Source: Oscillospiraceae bacterium (GTDB taxonomy: Bacteria > Bacillota > Clostridia > Oscillospirales > Ruminococcaceae). From it: DNA of 64,000 nucleotides. How positions within the stretch are numbered: position 1 is the first letter of the stretch; every line of letters begins with the position of its first letter. Below the pieces are notes generated by a model, which was given only the letters and a program-made list of their open reading frames with translations, did not search any database and was not told the DNA's origin. Below, piece by piece: positions 59,712 to 64,000 of the stretch. Position numbers and translations under genes: made by a program. The stretch lies in contig JAQXIW010000031.1 in NCBI GenBank assembly GCA_029007985.1, forward strand, positions 1-64,000, written 5' to 3'.

Positions 59712-61406
59712 ATGACATATAAAGAAAGATATCGGCAATGGCTCGAAAAACTCGGCGAAGACAGCGAACTGAGAGCCGAGCTTGTAGCGTTGGAAGGCAA
59801 CGAAGCGGAAATAGAAGACCGTTTTTATCAGGATCTTTCATTCGGCACGGCGGGCTTGCGCGGAAAAATGGGAGCCGGCACAAACAGAATGAATGTCTAT
59901 ACGATAGCGAGAGCCACTCAGGGCGTGGCGGATTACATCGCGCGGCACGGCAAAGAAGCGATGGAAAAAGGCGTTGTCATCGCCCACGATTCCAGACATT
60001 ATTCAAAGGAATTTTCCCGTCTCACCGCAAGAATCCTCGCCGCCAACGGCATAAAGGTCTATACCTTCCCGGATTTGAGACCTACGCCGGAGCTTGCGTA
60101 TATGGTGCGCCGTTTGGGATGTATTTCCGGTATTAACATCACGGCTTCCCACAACCCTAAAGAGTACAACGGATATAAAGCATATTGGGAAGACGGCTGT
60201 CAGGTCTCGTCGGAAATCGCCGACGGCATGCTGAAAAAAATGAACGAGGTCGACCTTTTCACAGGCGCAAAGGGTATGGATTTTGACGAGGCGGTCGAAA
60301 AGGGAATAATCACCGTTTTAGGCGCGGCTTACGACAGAGAGTATCTGGATTTGATTGAGGGGCTGGCAATTCATTACGGCGACGAGCTCGACCTTTCCAT
60401 ACCGATTGTGTACACACCTCTCAACGGCGCGGGCGCAATACCGTTCACAACCATGCTCAAAGACAGGGGCTTTACAAACTGGGCAATAGTTAAAGAACAG
60501 GAAATGCCGGACGGTGACTTTACAACGGTCGGCTATCCTAACCCGGAGGCTCCTCGGGCTTTCGCAATGAGCGAGAGACTGGGCAAAGAGCTGGGCGCGG
60601 AGCTGCTAATGGCCACCGACCCGGACGCAGACAGATTCGCCATTGAAATCAGAAACGACGAGGGCGAGTATGTATGGCTCAACGGCAATCAGACCGGATA
60701 TATCATTGTAAACTATCTGCTCGAAGGCAAAAAAGACGCCGGCACATTGCCTGAAAAGGGCGCAATGGTAAAATCCATAGTCACATCGACAATGTCCACG
60801 ATTATGGCGGAAAGCTACGGCGTCAAAATGTTTGAATCCCTCACCGGATTCAAAAACATCTGCGGCAGAATCCCGGATGTCGAGGCACAGGGCTACGAGT
60901 ATATGTTCGGCTATGAGGAATCCGTCGGCTATGCCTGCTGTCCGTATATCAGGGATAAAGACGGTATTTCCGCCGGTATGATGGTGGCGGAGGCTGCTGC
61001 CTACTATAAAAAACAGGGCAAAACTCTCTGGCAGGTACTTGAAGGTCTCTATGAAAAGTACGGCTTCTTTGCAGAGGACGAGCCGAATCTTGTGCTGGAA
61101 GGGATCGAGGGCGCAAACCGCATAAAGAGAATGATGACCGCCGTCAGAGAAAATCCGCCGACGGAAATTGCCGGCGCAAAGGTAGTAAAGCTTGTGGATT
61201 ACAAAGACGGATATGAGGATATACCGGCGTCGAATGTTCTCAGATTCTATCTGGACAACAATTCCTGGTTTGCTATCAGACCGTCCGGCACAGAGCCGAA
61301 AATCAAGTTCTATTTCTACACCTGTCAGTCGAGCCGTGAAGAAGCTCTGCGGACAAACAAAAAGATTAAAGACGATATCCTTGCTATTGTAAATGCGGTG
61401 GAATAA
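59712..61406 (+). CDS. Phosphoglucomutase/phosphomannomutase
   Basis: The protein has 564 residues, starting after TATGGAGG. Catalytic motifs: GTAGLRGKMGAGTNRMN, the phosphoserine loop in TASHNPKEYNGYKAYW, the magnesium loop ATDPDADRFAIE, the sugar-binding ESLTGFKNICGRI and the phosphate-binding PSGTEPKIKFYFY. It interconverts hexose 1- and 6-phosphates for wall and exopolysaccharide synthesis. The length and the GTAGLRG start match the PgcA type of Firmicutes rather than the shorter GlmM. It is a single gene with a strong terminator. Confidence 0.95.
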   Translation: MTYKERYRQWLEKLGEDSELRAELVALEGNEAEIEDRFYQDLSFGTAGLRGKMGAGTNRMNVYTIARATQGVADYIARHGKEAMEKGVVIAHDSRHYSKEFSRLTARILAANGIKVYTFPDLRPTPELAYMVRRLGCISGINITASHNPKEYNGYKAYWEDGCQVSSEIADGMLKKMNEVDLFTGAKGMDFDEAVEKGIITVLGAAYDREYLDLIEGLAIHYGDELDLSIPIVYTPLNGAGAIPFTTMLKDRGFTNWAIVKEQEMPDGDFTTVGYPNPEAPRAFAMSERLGKELGAELLMATDPDADRFAIEIRNDEGEYVWLNGNQTGYIIVNYLLEGKKDAGTLPEKGAMVKSIVTSTMSTIMAESYGVKMFESLTGFKNICGRIPDVEAQGYEYMFGYEESVGYACCPYIRDKDGISAGMMVAEAAAYYKKQGKTLWQVLEGLYEKYGFFAEDEPNLVLEGIEGANRIKRMMTAVRENPPTEIAGAKVVKLVDYKDGYEDIPASNVLRFYLDNNSWFAIRPSGTEPKIKFYFYTCQSSREEALRTNKKIKDDILAIVNAVE

Positions 61407-61451
61407 TTCTTTAATCTAAATATCAAACAATATAGTATAGTAATATTATAT

Positions 61452-61492
61452 AAGACGGCGTGCGACAAAAAATCGCACGCCGTCTTTTTTCT
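61452..61492. terminator. Strong bidirectional terminator
   Basis: AAGACGGCGTGCGA-caaaaaa-TCGCACGCCGTCTT is a 14-bp perfect stem between convergent genes, with a T6 run on the + strand. Confidence 0.88.
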
Positions 61493-61517
61493 GTATCACA
61501 GTTTAGTAATTTACGGT

Positions 61518-62297
61518 TTATTTAATTTTGTTGTATACGGTTTTTGCAAAGAGCGCATAGCATACAGATGTCGCAAATACAATTATTTCAAGAGTTCTTA
61601 TATTTACAATACCCGACGCATACAGCGCAATCTCAAAGTCCGCCAAAGTGTGCAACAGTATTGCCACAAGCAAAAGATGTTTGCAACCTTTTCTGTTTAC
61701 CGACGCAAAAACGAGTACCGACAATGACACATGCAGAATGATTGCCGACAGTCTTTCAAAAACCGCCAAAAATGCCGTAAAGCCGGTGACAGCCGACAGC
61801 TGAAGCACTACCGCATTTTCGGTTGCGGCGTCAAGACCGAGAGCCGACGCGCCGCCGTTGTTTATCGCAATGCCTATATAGAGCAAATTTATAACCGACA
61901 AAGCCATTATTACGGCTTCGATTCCGCCGTGACCTAAACCGTAGGAAATACCGTTTTTTGCCTCGGTGTTGTTTTTGAGCAAAAACTTAAATCCCACAAA
62001 CCTGCCGATTTCCTCGAAAACACCGGCGCACAGAGCCGCGACGAGATAGTATAAAATCGGGTTTGACAGTATTTTCAAAGACAGAGCGTTTGTGCCCGTA
62101 AAGAGAAGCTGTTTTGGCAACGATTCAAGCCCCAGGGCAAAGACCGGGAAAATAATCATACCGACTATTAACGGCTTTAACGGAGCTCTGTTTTTGATTT
62201 TCCATATCACAGCCGCCGATGCCGGCAACAAAATCATCAATGCCGCCTGTATAATGAGCCATGTGATGTTATTTTGCGATATCAGAGCTGTTGTCAT
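61518..62297 (-). CDS. YhfC-family integral membrane metalloprotease-like protein
   Basis: The protein has 259 residues from the ATG at 62297 after AAAGGAGG. It has about eight hydrophobic helices. The sequences CAGVFEEIGRFVGFKFLL (EE-x3-R) and YGLGHGGIEAVIM, plus a histidine in the last third (ILLHTLADF), match the CAAX-protease-like YhfC pattern of glutamate pair plus histidines. It overlaps the end of the SdpI-like gene by 29 bp, so it is third in that operon. A protease acting in toxin immunity or envelope signalling is possible. Confidence 0.8.
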   Translation of the reverse strand: MTTALISQNNITWLIIQAALMILLPASAAVIWKIKNRAPLKPLIVGMIIFPVFALGLESLPKQLLFTGTNALSLKILSNPILYYLVAALCAGVFEEIGRFVGFKFLLKNNTEAKNGISYGLGHGGIEAVIMALSVINLLYIGIAINNGGASALGLDAATENAVVLQLSAVTGFTAFLAVFERLSAIILHVSLSVLVFASVNRKGCKHLLLVAILLHTLADFEIALYASGIVNIRTLEIIVFATSVCYALFAKTVYNKIK

Positions 62298-62940
62298 TTG
62301 CGGATGCCTCCTTTTTGAATTCCAAATACGAATAAACCATAGGGATAACGACAAGAACTGCCAACAAAGCAAACATAACAGCCGATGTCCGAGACGGTTT
62401 TAAGAATATGCCGGATACGGCTAATGCAATGCCGCCGACCACCCAAATAGGCCCCGCCATTCTGTGAGTTTTGTTCCATACGGTTTCGCTTGCCAATGTC
62501 CACGGGGTTTTGATACCCATTGTGTAATTGTGTTTGAATGTAGGCATATAGTTACCGATAACGGTGAACATCACGCCGACGCCTATTGTCAAAAACGAGC
62601 TTACATTGAGGCTCGGTTTGAAGGTTACCGATGTTGTTATCACTATTAAACCCGCCATAAAGAGTGTGAATATCAGCTTGAAAATCTCAAAGGCGGATTC
62701 AAATCGGTCATAGTTTTTTGACTTAGGGTCGATTTTGCGCGCCACATCAAAAATGATGTTGCAAAATACCATAGTGCCGTAGAGAAAGAAAACCGTCTTT
62801 TTTGAGCCGTATCCGTCAATTTCACCGCTTATGCCCCAGTGAGTCGGTATAATATCCGGCAGTTTAGGGTAAATATAGATAAGCCACCCAAGACAAATTA
62901 ATAAAACCAAAATATTTACAATTTTAACCGTTTTTTTCAT
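62269..62940 (-). CDS. SdpI-family membrane protein (immunity-like)
   Basis: The protein has 223 residues, starting after GGAGGAAAA. The DUF1648-like start IYPKLPDIIPTHWGISGEIDG and the SdpI segment around YTMGIKTPWTLASETVWNKTHRMAG are clear, with six hydrophobic helices. In Bacillus subtilis SdpI protects cells from the SdpC toxin and, when it captures toxin, holds the repressor SdpR at the membrane. No toxin gene is nearby. It overlaps the ArsR-type gene by 17 bp. Confidence 0.9.
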   Translation of the reverse strand: MKKTVKIVNILVLLICLGWLIYIYPKLPDIIPTHWGISGEIDGYGSKKTVFFLYGTMVFCNIIFDVARKIDPKSKNYDRFESAFEIFKLIFTLFMAGLIVITTSVTFKPSLNVSSFLTIGVGVMFTVIGNYMPTFKHNYTMGIKTPWTLASETVWNKTHRMAGPIWVVGGIALAVSGIFLKPSRTSAVMFALLAVLVVIPMVYSYLEFKKEASANDNSSDIAK

Positions 62941-63214
62941 CGGGATTTTCCTCCGTACCGTTTGTAATTGAAGTCAGCCACCGCAATACGTCCTCAATCA
63001 CGGTAGTGTTGATTTCGTAATAGACAAAGGTGCCGACCTTTGTGTCCTGTACAAGCCCCCGCTTTTTTAATATGGACAGATGATGAGATAAGGTGGCGCC
63101 GGTCATATCAAAATACCGCAATATCTCACCCCGAGTCATATTTTTCTTTTTGAGAAGTTCAAGTATTTTTCTTCTCGACGGGTCGGACAGCGCTTTAATT
63201 GTGTCTTGAATCAT
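62924..63214 (-). CDS. ArsR/SmtB-family repressor, SdpR-like
   Basis: The protein has 96 residues, starting after CGGAGGG. The winged helix-turn-helix is MIQDTIKALSDPSRRKILEL, then MTRGEILRYFDMTGATLSHHLSILKKRGLV (about 26-55), with the wing GTFVYYEIN. There is no metal-binding Cys/His cluster, so a protein partner (SdpI) rather than a metal is the expected signal. Its own promoter is covered by three inverted repeats (63236-63318). It overlaps the SdpI-like gene by 17 bp, implying coupling. Confidence 0.92.
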   Translation of the reverse strand: MIQDTIKALSDPSRRKILELLKKKNMTRGEILRYFDMTGATLSHHLSILKKRGLVQDTKVGTFVYYEINTTVIEDVLRWLTSITNGTEENPDEKNG

Positions 63215-63235
63215 AAGAGCCCTCCGAATATTTAA

Positions 63236-63318
63236 TTAGACAAATGTCTAAATACTTTTTGACTTTATTATATCACTATTTAGACAAATGTCAATAGATA
63301 TTTAGATAATTATCTAAA
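63236..63318. promoter_or_regulatory. sdpR-type promoter with three inverted-repeat operators
   Basis: On the reverse strand the -35 TTGACA (63289-63294) and -10 TATAAT (63267-63272) are 16 bp apart. Operators lie at 63236-63251 (TTAGACAAATGTCTAA), 63280-63295 (TTAGACAAATGTCAAT) and 63301-63318 (TTTAGATAATTATCTAAA). They sit downstream, over the -35/spacer and upstream of the promoter, so autorepression by the ArsR-type protein is likely. Confidence 0.75.
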
Positions 63319-63325
63319 TATCGAA

Positions 63326-63360
63326 AAAAAAACAGCGGCTTTCAAATGCCGCCGTTTTCT
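63326..63360 (+). terminator. Orphan hairpin resembling a terminator
   Basis: AACAGCGGC-tttcaaat-GCCGCCGTT is followed by TTCTTGG. No + strand gene precedes it, so it may end an antisense or unannotated transcript. The rest of 63361-63559 shows no gene. Confidence 0.35.
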
Positions 63361-63536
63361 TGGAGAAAAAAGTAGAAAAATGTTTTATCGTTTTCGCATA
63401 TGATTATAACCCCCCAATGTGAATTCTGTTTGAACGGCGTGTGCATTTTTTGTAAAATTCAAACCGTTAATATTTTTTTGAATTTTTGCTTGTTCAAAAA
63501 GTCTAATATTCTTAAAAATATTTATTTTAATTTATA

Positions 63537-63565
63537 TTGTATGCAATTGTGAACTGTGGTATAAT
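63537..63565 (+). promoter_or_regulatory. Promoter of the MFS gene
   Basis: TTGTAT (63537-63542), a 17-bp spacer and TATAAT (63560-63565) lie about 100 bp before the start codon. Confidence 0.55.
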
Positions 63566-63663
63566 CAAAATGAAAATATATAAGAAAATGTAATTATTAG
63601 TTTTGATATAAATATTTATTTATAATTAAAATCATAAACCATATATTTACAGAGGGGAAGGAT

Positions 63664-64000
63664 ATGAAACTTTTTAAGGGGCTTACGCCGGAAGAAAATG
63701 CGTGGGTACTGTACGATGTAGGCAATTCCGCGTTCACAATGCTGTCTTGCTCGCTGATTCCGATTTGGTTCAAGTCCTTGGCGATAGGTACTGCGCCGGG
63801 CCAGATTTCTTCCGATAAAGCGACGGGTATGTGGGCGCTGTCAATAGCCATCGTCACGGTGGTAATCGCATTGATTGGTCCGTTCTGCGGCGCAATAGCT
63901 GACCACAAGGGCGTTCGTAAAATCATTTTCACAAGCGCCGTTTCGATAGGCTGTATTCTTTGTATGCTGACGGGCTTTGCGACCTCGTGGGTTATATTCC
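63664..64000 (+). CDS. UMF1-family MFS transporter, N-terminal part (runs off the window)
   Basis: The first 112 residues are visible, starting after AGGGGAAGGAT. The N-terminus has ENAWVLYDVGNSAFTMLSCS, the hallmark of UMF1/Atg22-like MFS proteins. It continues with a helix containing IAIVTVVIALIGPFCGAIAD and the MFS loop HKGVRKI between helices 2 and 3. Members export small molecules or lysosomal/vacuolar amino acids in eukaryotes; bacterial substrates are unknown. The rest of the gene lies beyond 64000. Confidence 0.85.
   Translation, partial: MKLFKGLTPEENAWVLYDVGNSAFTMLSCSLIPIWFKSLAIGTAPGQISSDKATGMWALSIAIVTVVIALIGPFCGAIADHKGVRKIIFTSAVSIGCILCMLTGFATSWVIF

Noticed and set aside
1-64000. 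tRNA, rRNA or tmRNA genes
   Set aside because: No cloverleaf-like or conserved rRNA sequence was noticed on either strand, but a covariance search could not be run.

Overview
The window looks like DNA from an anaerobic Clostridia-type Firmicute of moderate GC content. The signs are near-consensus AGGAGG-type ribosome sites, TTGACA/TATAAT promoters, a PerR-box promoter in front of rubrerythrin, a CIRCE-like operator in front of hsp20, a glycine riboswitch, an SdpR/SdpI-type operon and many GC-rich intrinsic terminators. Most genes handle amino acids, peptides and organic acids. I could not assign a species. No rRNA, tRNA or CRISPR array was found.

Layout. 1-140: broken end of an IS3-like element. 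0.2-20 kb: metabolic and envelope genes (OsmC, malic enzyme with a divergent LysR regulator, YfcC transporter plus M20 peptidase, esterase, dicarboxylate symporter, GNAT, P5C-reductase-like protein, ECF S-component, Hsp20, hydroxyacid dehydrogenase plus hydrolase, ECF sigma plus DUF4349 protein, two MscS channels, a large serine-rich surface protein). 20.3-25.7 kb: a compact plasmid-type replication and partition module. It has a small ORF, an HD-domain hydrolase, parA-parB-tandem ribbon-helix-helix protein, and a Rep_3-type initiator facing the par operon. GGTGAANNNTTTTGGA iterons sit on both outer sides, a near-consensus parS lies just upstream of parA, and three operator-like repeats containing GACAATTGTC (or a one-base variant) surround the par promoter.

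25.7-41 kb: azlCD, a rubrerythrin with rubredoxin-like sites at both ends, a large membrane protein, an APC permease with divergent TetR genes, a primary-type sigma factor, a polar amino acid importer without its ATPase, a duplicated-domain lipoprotein, an AraC regulator, a glycine-riboswitch-controlled AGCS symporter and an MGMT-like protein. 41-51 kb: a 1238-residue hybrid histidine kinase with two periplasmic-binding domains, plsY, an overlooked 59-residue membrane protein, a hydrolase, and a soluble molybdopterin oxidoreductase with a four-cluster ferredoxin subunit. 51-58 kb: two AbgB-like amidohydrolases, an unknown transporter and a metal-dependent amidohydrolase, probably for scavenging acylated or aryl amino acids. 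58-64 kb: Na/Pi cotransporter, phosphoglucomutase, an sdpR-sdpI-yhfC-type operon, and the start of a UMF1-type MFS transporter.

The most interesting part is the replicon at 20.3-25.7 kb. It means either that the whole segment belongs to a megaplasmid or chromid carrying ordinary metabolic genes and a full-length primary-type sigma factor, or that a plasmid replicon has integrated into the chromosome. The window alone cannot decide between these. All assignments come from reading sequence motifs; no database search was run.
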